Below, one piece after another: positions 1-7,081 of a stretch of DNA of 13,036 nucleotides. Origin of the DNA: Anaerofilum sp. (lineage in GTDB: Bacteria > Bacillota > Clostridia > Oscillospirales > Ruminococcaceae); contig JAHHUF010000044.1 of the NCBI GenBank assembly GCA_020024115.1, forward strand, positions 1-13,036. The letters are read 5' to 3'. The notes beneath the pieces are model-generated. The model made no database searches. It had not been told where the DNA came from and worked only from the letters and a program-made list of their open reading frames with translations. The translations under genes were made by a program, and so were the position numbers. Position 1 is the stretch's first letter. Every line of letters starts with the position of its first letter.

Positions 1-843
1 GTTCTGGTGGGTGCAAAAGATTTGTTTCCTGTTGGCACAATCGCACTGAAAGGCATCAAAACCTTTGAAAAAGAGCGTATTGATTTGGCGATTTTGTACG
101 CAACCTCAATTTTGGTGGAAGCCTGTGACACAATGAAAGAAGTCTTTTCCGGTATTATTCAAGGAAAAACCGATATTCTTTATCCAGTAGAAAGTTTTAC
201 CCATGAGGTTGGCTATGGGTATTCAGCATGGATTGACAATGAGCGTATTTTGGTTGGTACACGGGAAATGATGATTCGACATGGACTATCAGCCCCCAGC
301 AAAGAATGGGAAGACCAATGCACCAAAAACGGAGAACGGGAATTGCTCTATCTTGCTGTTTCGGGCAAGTTGTTTGCTGCATTTGGGTTGGAGTATCAGG
401 CAGACCAGTCTGTGCAGGATGTCATTCACTCATTGCATGACAGAGGAATCTCATTGCTGATAAAAAGTGATGACTGCTGTTTAACAGAAGAATTGATTTC
501 TAAAATTTATGATATTCCGTTGGAAAGTATCAAAATTTTGAATGAACAAGAGCGGAAAACTTTGGGCCCTGAACTGATTTTCAGACCGCAAAGCGAAGGG
601 GTTATGACTCATTTGGGTTCGTTTTTCTCCTTTGTGGGTGGATTGCGTGCAGCCGAAAGCGCAGCAGCAGGCGAACACCTTGCAACGATGGTGCAGACCG
701 CTGCGGTAATTTTTAGCTGTTTGGTTGCCCTTGCATTGACCGTTAGTGGTGGATTGATTTCGCTTGCATTGCCGGCAATGCTGTTGTATCAGGCATCTTG
801 GACAGTGCTTCAATTGGTTATGCCATTGAGCAAACAATATTAA
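1..843 (+). CDS. P-type ATPase-like membrane protein, C-terminal part (5' truncated by window edge)
   Basis: The frame is open from base 1, so only the last ~280 residues are visible. The layout matches the back half of a P-type cation ATPase. A segment ending in VGTIALKG resembles the region around the phosphorylation site. It is followed by a nucleotide-domain-like stretch (GYGYSAWIDNERILVGT), then by a stretch like the 'lower-energy D..r..a...i..L...Gi' part of the P domain. Two closing hydrophobic helices lie at about nt 694-825. Key motifs appear lost. Where DKTGT is expected the sequence reads FPVGT (nt 25-39), where TGDN is expected it reads KSDD (nt 463-474), and no GDGxND is seen before the last helices. 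If the alignment is right, this cannot be phosphorylated in the usual way and may be a pseudoenzyme. The fold assignment is by eye; the family is uncertain because the N-terminal half is outside the window. It ends at a terminator shared with the convergent MATE gene. Confidence 0.6.
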   Translation, partial: VLVGAKDLFPVGTIALKGIKTFEKERIDLAILYATSILVEACDTMKEVFSGIIQGKTDILYPVESFTHEVGYGYSAWIDNERILVGTREMMIRHGLSAPSKEWEDQCTKNGERELLYLAVSGKLFAAFGLEYQADQSVQDVIHSLHDRGISLLIKSDDCCLTEELISKIYDIPLESIKILNEQERKTLGPELIFRPQSEGVMTHLGSFFSFVGGLRAAESAAAGEHLATMVQTAAVIFSCLVALALTVSGGLISLALPAMLLYQASWTVLQLVMPLSKQY

Positions 844-860
844 AGACACAATCTTTATAA

Positions 861-895
861 AAAAACGATGAAACCACGGCGGTTTCATCGTTTTT
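861..895. terminator. Bidirectional intrinsic terminator between convergent genes
   Basis: A 15-base-pair perfect stem (861-875 with 881-895) surrounds a 5-base loop. It has an A-run on the left arm and a T-run on the right arm, so each strand ends in a U-tract. It lies 17 bases after the stop at 841-843 and 2 bases beyond the stop of the minus-strand MATE gene (898-900), so it can serve both. Confidence 0.9.
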
Positions 896-897
896 TG

Positions 898-2259
898 TTA
901 TATCGAAATTTTTTGTTGGTTGGAAAGTTTTTTGAGCAAAAGCAAAAACAGAATTAAACATAAAGTTCCCTGCCCAATGGAGGAAATGGAAATGCTCCAC
1001 CAAATGCCGCATAAGCCCAAAACGGTAGAACTCAGTACCAGCGCCATCGGAATACGGGCAGCACTCAAAGTGCTGCATACAATGGAGGGAGTCAGTGTTT
1101 GCCCCAGTCCTGCAAATGCACCCACAATCATAATCTGCCAGCACATGAACATCTGGGAATAGGAAAGTATTTTCAGATAATCCACACCCATTGAAGTGAC
1201 AGAAGGGTCGGGGATAAATACCTGAAAGATAGGTGCTGCAAAGCAAAAGAGCAAAGTGGTGGTTATCAGCCCCCAAATTGTCATCAGCCCCAAAGCGGTG
1301 AAAAAGCCTTTCCTTGCCCGATGCAGATTTTTTGCACCCCAGTTTTGTGCCATAAAGCTATTGACAGCCACCGAGAAACCGTCAGCAATTACCCAACTGA
1401 CCGATTCAATCTGGCTGCCCACCTTTTGCACAGCAATGGCATTGTCACCAAAGGACGCAACCAAACGGGAAATTACCATTGCAATCAGTGGGAAAAGCAT
1501 ATTTTGGAAAGCAGCAGGCAGACTTAGACGAAAAATATCGCCGATTTTTGAAAAATCGGGGCGGGAAAAAACACGAATATGACAAAATAGATGCTTATCT
1601 TTTAATGCTACTGCTAAAAATTGTGCAGCAACTAAAAATTGTCCCATTACCGTTGCTACACCTGCACCCACTGCACCTAAAGCGGGAATTGGGCCGAAAC
1701 CGAAAATAAACAATGGGTCAAGAATAATGTTTGCCACAAGTCCCACTGCATTGATGCGGAACGGGGTTCGGCTGTTTCCTGTGACGGTCAAAAAAGAAGT
1801 CATAATTTGTGTGAAAAACACAAGAGGCATTCCAAGACCGATAATTCGCAAATATCCTGTTGCATCTGCAACTACTTTCGGCTCGGACAGACGGAAAAAG
1901 TCAATCAGTTGTGGGGTAAAAACAATCAATACAAAACTGTAAAGAACAGAAAGAGAAATACAAAGCTGCAATGCAGCTTGTGCGTATTGGGCTGCACCTT
2001 CCATATCGTTTGCCCCCAAACGATGCCCCACACGGGTTTGCCCTCCGGTACGGGCAAGAGTGACCAGACCGGTGGAAAGCCAAGTGAACATACCAGCAAC
2101 GCCGACTGCAGCCACTGCCCCTGCACCCAAACGACCAATCCATATCATATCAGTCATGTTGTATGTCATTTGAATCAAGGATGTTGCCATTAGCGGAAGT
2201 GCCAGTTTAAGCAGAACAGAGCCAATTGAGCCATTCAGTAAATCAATTCTTTTTTCCAT
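898..2259 (-). CDS. MATE family multidrug/sodium efflux transporter
   Basis: This is an inner-membrane antiporter of the MATE (NorM/DinF-like) family, which exports drugs or metabolites using a sodium or proton gradient. The 453-residue length and about 12 hydrophobic segments in two similar halves fit the family. The N-terminus is typical: a short polar lead, then LKLALPLMATSLIQMTYNMTD and a glycine-rich GRLGAGAVAAVGVAGMF stretch, followed by the polar loop GGQTRVGHRLGAND. The second half begins around residue 235 (FSRPDFSKIGDIFRLSLPAA). The start is well supported: AAGGAG (minus strand, 2265-2270) sits 5 bases before the ATG. The gene is monocistronic here, divergent from recQ, and appears to be preceded by a ~250-base leader carrying a terminator-like hairpin, which suggests attenuation control. 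The substrate cannot be read from the sequence. Confidence 0.93.
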   Translation of the reverse strand: MEKRIDLLNGSIGSVLLKLALPLMATSLIQMTYNMTDMIWIGRLGAGAVAAVGVAGMFTWLSTGLVTLARTGGQTRVGHRLGANDMEGAAQYAQAALQLCISLSVLYSFVLIVFTPQLIDFFRLSEPKVVADATGYLRIIGLGMPLVFFTQIMTSFLTVTGNSRTPFRINAVGLVANIILDPLFIFGFGPIPALGAVGAGVATVMGQFLVAAQFLAVALKDKHLFCHIRVFSRPDFSKIGDIFRLSLPAAFQNMLFPLIAMVISRLVASFGDNAIAVQKVGSQIESVSWVIADGFSVAVNSFMAQNWGAKNLHRARKGFFTALGLMTIWGLITTTLLFCFAAPIFQVFIPDPSVTSMGVDYLKILSYSQMFMCWQIMIVGAFAGLGQTLTPSIVCSTLSAARIPMALVLSSTVLGLCGIWWSISISSIGQGTLCLILFLLLLKKLSNQQKISI

Positions 2260-2288
2260 AAAAACTCCTTTTTGTATTTAAAATAAAA

Positions 2289-2312
2289 GAAGGTGTCACA
2301 GACAACACCTTC
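2289..2312 (-). terminator. Terminator-like hairpin in the MATE leader (possible attenuator)
   Basis: On the minus strand GAAGGTGT pairs with ACACCTTC (8 base pairs, 8-base loop) and is followed by TTTTATTTT. It sits about 20 bases upstream of the MATE ribosome binding site and downstream of the leader promoter at 2514-2542. It is therefore positioned either to attenuate the MATE transcript or to end a short separate RNA. An alternative pairing is visible: TGTTGT inside the hairpin can pair with ACAACA about 60 bases upstream, which could serve as an anti-terminator. The regulatory role is inferred. Confidence 0.6.
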
Positions 2313-2396
2313 AAAAACATTAGAAGCCATCTGAAAAGTCAAAATTTTCGCCTTTTTCTACAATAAAAACAGTATATGTTGTGTTAAAAATACTTG

Positions 2397-2511
2397 AAAC
2401 CTAGCAAGGATTCCTGTATTTTCTCTTTCAGCTACTTGTTTCCTGCGAAAAATTCATCAATTTCTCGGTTTTCGGATATGCCCTAAGAAATAAATCCTAT
2501 ATTGCTTGTTT
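2397..2511 (-). ncRNA. Candidate structured 5' leader RNA of the MATE gene (class unknown)
   Basis: Read on the minus strand just after the predicted transcription start, this segment can fold into a closed three-way junction. The closing helix is AAAC/GTTT (2508-2511 with 2397-2400), AGCAA/TTGCT (2502-2506 with 2403-2407) and GGATT/AATCC (2493-2497 with 2408-2412), with a TATA bulge. Inside it lie one hairpin, ATTTCT..AGAAAT (2460-2491), and a second, ATTTTTC..GAAAAT with an inner CAG/CTG (2418-2453). Together with the downstream terminator-like hairpin this is the architecture of a riboswitch or other cis-regulatory leader. It does not match any riboswitch consensus I can recall (purine, SAM, TPP, guanidine, preQ1, fluoride and others). 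The folding was done by eye, without energies or covariation. Confidence 0.4.
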
Positions 2512-2513
2512 TT

Positions 2514-2542
2514 ACTATAACATATCAAAAAATGAAAGTAAA
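2514..2542 (-). promoter_or_regulatory. Predicted sigma-A promoter for the MATE leader
   Basis: On the minus strand a -35 TTTACT (2537-2542) and a -10 TATAGT (2514-2519) are separated by exactly 17 bases. Transcription would begin near 2507, giving a leader of about 250 bases before the MATE start codon. No better minus-strand promoter is apparent closer to the gene. Confidence 0.55.
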
Positions 2543-2557
2543 GACAAGATAGTGTCT

Positions 2558-2586
2558 TTGCCCCAAAAGGAAATTTAGTGTATAAT
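2558..2586 (+). promoter_or_regulatory. Predicted sigma-A promoter for recQ and the aminotransferase
   Basis: TTGCCC (2558-2563), a 17-base spacer and a perfect TATAAT (2581-2586) lie 33 bases before the recQ GTG start. It is back to back with the minus-strand promoter, the two -35 boxes being 15 bases apart. Confidence 0.75.
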
Positions 2587-2619
2587 ACAAAATAATTGGA
2601 ATGAAAAGAGGGCGGCTGT

Positions 2620-4137
2620 GTGGAACAACGGATGAAAGAACTTCTAAAAAGTGTATTTGGGTATGAAAGCCTGCGTACAGGACAGCAGCCTTTGGTGGAT
2701 GCTTTACTGCAAGGCAAGGATGCTCTGGGGATTATGCCAATAGTGGCGAGAAAATCTCTGTGTGTTTAGTTGTCTGGGATGTGTATGGGTGGCATTACTT
2801 TGGTAGTGTCTCCATTGATTTCTTTGATGAAAGACCAAGTGATGAACCTTGTCCAGCAAGGGGTTGCAGCAGCGTTTTTAAATTCCTCCCTCACAGTCGG
2901 ACAATACGCAAAAGCTACCGCAAATATGCAGGCAGGAAAATATAAAATTATCTATGTGGCGCCTGAACGATTGATGACCGAACGCTTTTTGTGGGCAGTG
3001 CAAGGGCTGAAAATTTCGATGATTGCAGTGGATGAAGCGCATTGTGTTTCGCAGTGGGGGCAGGATTTTCGCCCTGCATATTTGCAGATTGCAGAGTTTA
3101 TTCGCCAGTTGCCAAGCCGTCCGCCGGTGGCAGCCTTTACTGCAACAGCTACCCCGAAAGTACATCGGGATATTGTCAAATTGTTGGAATTGCAACAGCC
3201 GAAAACCGTTGTCACAGGGTTTAACCGTCCAAATTTGCGGTTGATGGTTTTGAAACCACGGGACAAAGACAGAGAATTGTTGAGATTGCTGCAAAACTTT
3301 GGCAGTAAAAGCGGTGTTATCTATTGCTCTACCCGAAAACAGGTGGAACAGGTGCAGCAGCTTTTGCAAACCAACGGAATTTCGGCAGCATGCTATCATG
3401 CAGGGCTTGAGGACAGCAAACGCCATACAGCACAGGAAGATTTTGTCTTTGACCGTGTGCAGGTCATTGTGGCAACCAATGCCTTTGGAATGGGCATTGA
3501 TAAACCGGACATCCGATTTGTGATTCACTATAATATGCCCTTGGATTTGGAAAGTTACTATCAAGAGGCAGGGCGTGCAGGGCGAGATGGAGAACCTGCG
3601 GAATGTGTGCTGCTGTACAGCGGACAGGATGTGCGGATGGGGCAGTTTTTGATTGAAAAAAGTGTAGAAAATCAGGAAAACCCCGACCCTGAAATGGAAG
3701 AACGAGCAAAAGAACGCTTGAAGCGAATGACATGGTATTGCACCAGCCGTCGCTGTCTGCGCAGAGAACTTTTGGGATATTTTGGAGAAAGTGCATCACC
3801 TTTTTGCGGCAATTGCAGCATTTGCCTGCAACAGGAAAATCATTCTTTGCAGGAGGCAAGCCTTTTCCACAGAAAAGACAAAGCAAGATACCAGACAGTT
3901 GATGCAAAGCTGTTTGAGATGCTCTGTGCAAAACGCAATGAACTGGCAAAGCGGCAGGGAATGCCTGCATTTGTGATTTTTACCGATGCGGTTTTGCGGG
4001 AAATGTGTTTGTTTGTGCCAGAAAATCGAAGTGAGTTTTTAAAGGTCAATGGAGTGGGCGAAGAAAAAACAAGACGCTATGGACAGGAAATGTTAGCAGT
4101 TATTTCCCAATGGAAAGAGCAAAAGGAGAGTGAATGA
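2620..4137 (+). pseudogene. recQ: ATP-dependent DNA helicase RecQ, broken by an in-frame TAG and a degraded Walker A
   Basis: RecQ is a 3'-5' DNA helicase of recombination repair. GTG at 2620 follows GAGGG at 2608-2612; an ATG at 2632 is an alternative start. The N-terminal motif (FGYESLRTGQQ) is normal, but where MPTGxGKSLCYQ is expected the sequence reads MPIVARKSLCV followed by TAG (2767-2769), in the same frame as everything after it. From ITLVVSPLISLMKDQV onward the protein is intact: DEAH (3031-3042), FTATAT, the VATNAFGMGIDKPDIR motif, the QEAGRAGRDG arginine-finger motif, a four-cysteine zinc site (ending CGNCSIC) and a C-terminal HRDC domain. The winged-helix (RQC) domain appears absent, since only ~20 residues separate the zinc site from HRDC. 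The remaining 455-codon frame from TTG 2770 lacks ATP-binding motif I and has no good ribosome binding site, so it should not be an active helicase. Sequencing or assembly error is a real alternative. Confidence 0.8.
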
Positions 4138-5339
4138 TAATGTTTTCAAAAGATATGGTTCGGTTGGGCAACCAGCGGTCGGTGATTCGGGAATTATTTG
4201 AATATGGCAACCAGCGGGCAAAAGTTGTGGGCAAAGAAAATGTATTTGATTTCAGTTTGGGCAATCCCAGTGTTCCGGCGCCCGACTGGGTGGGAGAAAC
4301 TCTGCAAGAATTGGTGCAGACACAGTCCCCCATTGCTCTGCACAGTTACACCAGTGCGCAGGGGTCTTTGGAGGCGCGTCAAGCAATTGCAGACGATTTA
4401 AACCAGCGTTTTGGCACAGAATATACAGCAGAGCATTTATATCTGACAGCAGGGGCAGCAGCAGCTTTGTCTGCCTGTTTCAAGGCACTGACCCAAAACC
4501 CAAAGGATGAATTTGTTGCCATTGCACCCTATTTTCCAGAATATGAGTGCTTTGTAAAAGAAGGAGCGGGAGCAGAATTTCGGGTTGTGGCGGCTGAAAC
4601 AACCAATTTTCAGATTGATTTTGAGGCATTGCAGCAATGTTTGACCCCTTGGACAAAAGCAGTCATTGTAAACAGCCCAAACAATCCATCAGGAGCAGTG
4701 TACACAGAAGAAACCGCTGTCAAGCTGAGCCGGCTCCTAAAACAAAAAAGTGAAGAATATGGGCATCCTATTTTCTTGATTTCCGATGAGCCATATCGGG
4801 AAATTGTATATGATGTACAAACTCCCTTTTTGCCGAATTTCTATCAAGATACATTGGTTTGTTATTCATGGTCGAAAAGTTTGTCCTTGCCGGGGGAACG
4901 CATTGGATATGTGCTGGTTCCGCCCAGTTTGACACAGGCAAAAGAAGCGTATGCAGCCATTTGCGGAGCCGGCAGAACCTTAGGCTATGTCAATGCACCC
5001 AGTTTGTTCCAAAAGATAGTGGCACAGGCGGGGGGAAAGCCTGCCCAAGTGGAGGTATACCGCAAAAATCGGGATTTGTTATGTGAGGGGCTGAAAAAAG
5101 CAGGGTATCAATTTTCTGTGCCGGGGGGAGCATTCTATTTGTTCCCGTCAATTCCCGGAGGAGATGGCGAGGAATTCAGCCGCCGTGCCATGAAATATGA
5201 TTTGCTGGTGGTGCCAGGAGAAGGGTTTGGCTGCCCGGGGCATATTCGCATTTCTTACTGTGTGGCAGAGGATACCATTCGCCGTGCATTGCCGATTTTT
5301 GAACAGCTGATGCAGGAGTACCGCAATGAAGGAATTTAA
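4134..5339 (+). CDS. PLP-dependent class I/II aminotransferase
   Basis: This is a fold-type I aminotransferase of the aspartate aminotransferase-like superfamily, transferring amino groups between an amino acid and a 2-oxo acid in the cytoplasm. All hallmark sites are present: the PLP-contacting asparagine in NSPNNPSG (residues 180-187), the ring-nitrogen aspartate in SDEPY (D218), the Schiff-base lysine in SWSKS (K248), the phosphate-binding arginine in GERIGY (R256) and the substrate-carboxylate arginine in HIRISYC (R372). The 401-residue length is normal. The start overlaps the recQ stop as ATGA, 5 bases after AGGAG (4124-4128); a second ATG at 4140, 11 bases away, is possible. It shares the recQ promoter and would normally be translationally coupled to recQ, so the broken recQ could affect its expression. 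The substrate cannot be assigned from sequence; the N-terminus (FSLGNPSVPAP) resembles aspartate/aromatic-type enzymes. Confidence 0.93.
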   Translation: MIMFSKDMVRLGNQRSVIRELFEYGNQRAKVVGKENVFDFSLGNPSVPAPDWVGETLQELVQTQSPIALHSYTSAQGSLEARQAIADDLNQRFGTEYTAEHLYLTAGAAAALSACFKALTQNPKDEFVAIAPYFPEYECFVKEGAGAEFRVVAAETTNFQIDFEALQQCLTPWTKAVIVNSPNNPSGAVYTEETAVKLSRLLKQKSEEYGHPIFLISDEPYREIVYDVQTPFLPNFYQDTLVCYSWSKSLSLPGERIGYVLVPPSLTQAKEAYAAICGAGRTLGYVNAPSLFQKIVAQAGGKPAQVEVYRKNRDLLCEGLKKAGYQFSVPGGAFYLFPSIPGGDGEEFSRRAMKYDLLVVPGEGFGCPGHIRISYCVAEDTIRRALPIFEQLMQEYRNEGI

Positions 5340-5347
5340 TAATAGGG

Positions 5348-5376
5348 TGTACAGTGTGACATGGCTGTGATATACT
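5348..5376 (+). promoter_or_regulatory. Possible promoter for the HAD phosphatase pair
   Basis: TGTACA (5348-5353) and TATACT (5371-5376) are spaced by 17 bases, 46 bases before the GTG start at 5423. The -35 matches consensus at four of six positions. No terminator separates the aminotransferase from this site, so readthrough from upstream is also possible. Confidence 0.45.
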
Positions 5377-5409
5377 GAGAAAAACAATGGATATTTTGTC
5401 GGTTTTGAG

Positions 5410-5414
5410 GGAGG
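5410..5414 (+). promoter_or_regulatory. Ribosome binding site that decides the first HAD start
   Basis: GGAGG lies 8 bases before GTG 5423. The upstream in-frame ATG at 5387 has no such site and would add 12 residues that the family does not have, so GTG 5423 is preferred. Confidence 0.75.
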
Positions 5415-5422
5415 TTTTAATC

Positions 5423-6211
5423 GTGATTCGCCTGATTGCCAGTGATATTGATGGAACGCTTTTACAAAATGGAAACCGTGAGCTTAGCTCTGAATTGTTT
5501 GGCTTGATTGAACGCTTGTCGGAAAAAGGGGTGTTATTTTGTGCTGCAAGTGGAAGACAATATCCTAATCTGAAGCAATTGTTTGCACCTGTATCCGAAA
5601 AAATGGCATTTATTGCAGAAAATGGTGCGTTGGTCATGAAAGGGAATCAGACTGTGGAAGTGCAGTCTATGCCCCAAAAACAAAGCCTTGTGCTGATTGA
5701 AGAAATTTTGTCCCGAACGGGGTGCGAAGTGCAGGTTTCCGGAAAAGAACAGGTATACATCAGCCCTCGAAACCCTCAATTTGTAGAACATATTCAAAAC
5801 TTTGTCAAAAATAAAGCGGTTCTGTGTGACGATTTTTCTGAAATTAAAGAGCCTTTTTTAAAAATATCCATTATGATGATGGATGGTATTGATGATGAAA
5901 CTTTGGATTATTTTAGTAGAAGCTGGGCAGGAACCTTTAATGTTGCATTGTCTGGAAGCTGCTGGATTGACTTCACTGTTTCCAACAAAGCGGACGGGTT
6001 GGCAGCCTTGTGCAACGAGACAGGCATTTCTCTCTTCGAAACGGCTGCCTTTGGGGACAACTACAATGATATGGAAATGTTGCATATGGCAAAATATGCG
6101 TGGGCAATGAGCAATGCGGATGATGCCATTCAGCGGATTGCAGGAAGAACCTGTGCCCGTGTAGAGCCTGTGCTGCAAAGTATTTTGGAGGCAATGGAGA
6201 ATGAATCATAA
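5423..6211 (+). CDS. Cof-type HAD-IIB family phosphatase (first of a pair)
   Basis: This is a haloacid-dehalogenase-superfamily hydrolase of the Cof/YidA type: cytoplasmic, magnesium-dependent phosphatases that act on sugar phosphates, nucleotides or cofactor phosphates. With the GTG start it is 262 residues, the usual size. The four catalytic motifs are intact: DIDGT (nucleophile D8, acid/base D10), the serine of AASGR (S43), the lysine of NKADG (K189) and GDNYND (D212, D216). The cap domain between about residues 80 and 180 is the IIB type and sets specificity, which cannot be read here. It overlaps the next gene by 11 bases, so the two are co-expressed. The pair shows only motif-level similarity, suggesting an old duplication or independent recruitment. 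Confidence 0.92.
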   Translation: MIRLIASDIDGTLLQNGNRELSSELFGLIERLSEKGVLFCAASGRQYPNLKQLFAPVSEKMAFIAENGALVMKGNQTVEVQSMPQKQSLVLIEEILSRTGCEVQVSGKEQVYISPRNPQFVEHIQNFVKNKAVLCDDFSEIKEPFLKISIMMMDGIDDETLDYFSRSWAGTFNVALSGSCWIDFTVSNKADGLAALCNETGISLFETAAFGDNYNDMEMLHMAKYAWAMSNADDAIQRIAGRTCARVEPVLQSILEAMENES

Positions 6212-7034
6212 GCAAATTCGATTGTTGGCTTTGGATTTGGATGGTACAGTTTTTACAGACGAGAAAACCATCACTTCAGCCACACAAAAGGCCATTGCAC
6301 TTGCCATTGAAAAGGGGGTTATTGTTATTCCCACAACAGGAAGACCTCTGAACGGACTTCCACAAGAGTTTTGGGAGATGCCAGGGGTGGAGTATGCCCT
6401 CACAAGCAATGGAGCCGCCATTTGGCAGATGAAAAACCGTGAAAAAATGGTGGATTTGCCATTGAGCACTGAAAATACACTGCGTGCAATGGATTTGATG
6501 CAGCCATACGATTGTATGGTGGATGTGTACTTGGATGGTAAGGTATACGCATCTCCCCAAAGTTTGAAAAATGCAGAACGCTTTGCCCCACCACAAATGC
6601 TGGAATATGTCAAAAAAACACGCACTCCAGTGGAGAATCTTCGTGAGTGGATTGCAGAAAATCAATATCATGCCGAAAAAGTCACCATGTTTTTCTGCGA
6701 CCCTGCACAACAGCAACAGGCAATGATGTTGGCACAACAGCAGGCATGGCTTGAGCCTTCCAGCAGTGTTCCCCAAAATTTGGAATTGAATGCAGCCGGT
6801 GTCAACAAAGGAATGGGTTTGAGAAAATTGGCTGAATTCTTTGGCATTGACCTTTCTCAAGTTATGGCTTGCGGTGATGGCGGCAATGATATTGCAATGC
6901 TCCAAACTGCGGGTTTGGGTGTGGCAATGGCGAACGGAACTGAAGAAGTAAAACAGGTGGCTGATGTTGTCACTGCATCCAATCAGCAAGATGGCGTTGC
7001 AAAGGCAATTGAAAAATACATATTGTCTGTATAA
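6201..7034 (+). CDS. Cof-type HAD-IIB family phosphatase (second of a pair)
   Basis: This is a second member of the same phosphatase type, 277 residues. Motifs are DLDGT (D12, D14), TTGR (T46), the lysine of NKGMGL (K203) and GDGGND (D226, D230), all as required for phosphoaspartate chemistry. The cap lies between about residues 85 and 195, including a glutamine-rich run (AQQQQAMMLAQQQ, about 169-181). The start at ATG 6201 is supported by GGAGG (6187-6191) 9 bases upstream. The gene begins inside the last codons of the first HAD gene and ends at a strong terminator, so the two form a two-gene unit. The C-terminal 'AMANGTEEVKQVAD' segment after motif IV is typical of Cof proteins. The substrate is unknown. 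Confidence 0.93.
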   Translation: MNHKQIRLLALDLDGTVFTDEKTITSATQKAIALAIEKGVIVIPTTGRPLNGLPQEFWEMPGVEYALTSNGAAIWQMKNREKMVDLPLSTENTLRAMDLMQPYDCMVDVYLDGKVYASPQSLKNAERFAPPQMLEYVKKTRTPVENLREWIAENQYHAEKVTMFFCDPAQQQQAMMLAQQQAWLEPSSSVPQNLELNAAGVNKGMGLRKLAEFFGIDLSQVMACGDGGNDIAMLQTAGLGVAMANGTEEVKQVADVVTASNQQDGVAKAIEKYILSV

Positions 7035-7042
7035 AAGATAAA

Positions 7043-7081
7043 AAAATCCCTTGATTTCAAATCGGAAATTAAGGGATTTTT
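7043..7081 (+). terminator. Intrinsic terminator after the HAD pair
   Basis: AAAATCCCTT (7043-7052) pairs with AAGGGATTTT (7071-7080). The stem continues through a G-U pair and ATTT/AAAT to an 8-base loop, and a run of T follows. It lies 8 bases past the stop of the second HAD gene and insulates it from the heat-shock operon. Confidence 0.9.

Noticed and set aside
2428..2457. Nine-codon leader peptide (MNFSQETSS) in the MATE leader, minus strand
   Set aside because: No convincing ribosome binding site precedes it, and it lies inside the folded junction; short frames like this arise by chance.
2397..2511. 6S RNA as the identity of the structured segment
   Set aside because: The ends do not form the long duplex with a central promoter-mimic bubble, and the closed fold is only ~115 bases.
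2457..2717. 86-codon minus-strand frame across the recQ start
   Set aside because: It is antisense to the recQ N-terminus and both promoters, has no family resemblance and no ribosome binding site.
2767..2769. TAG in recQ as a recoded (pyrrolysine or suppressed) codon
   Set aside because: The Walker A residues just before it are also lost, and grpE ends with TAG as an ordinary stop, so recoding is unlikely.
5387..5422. ATG 5387 as the start of the first HAD gene
   Set aside because: It would add 12 residues before the conserved N-terminal strand and has no ribosome binding site; GTG 5423 follows GGAGG at 8 bases.
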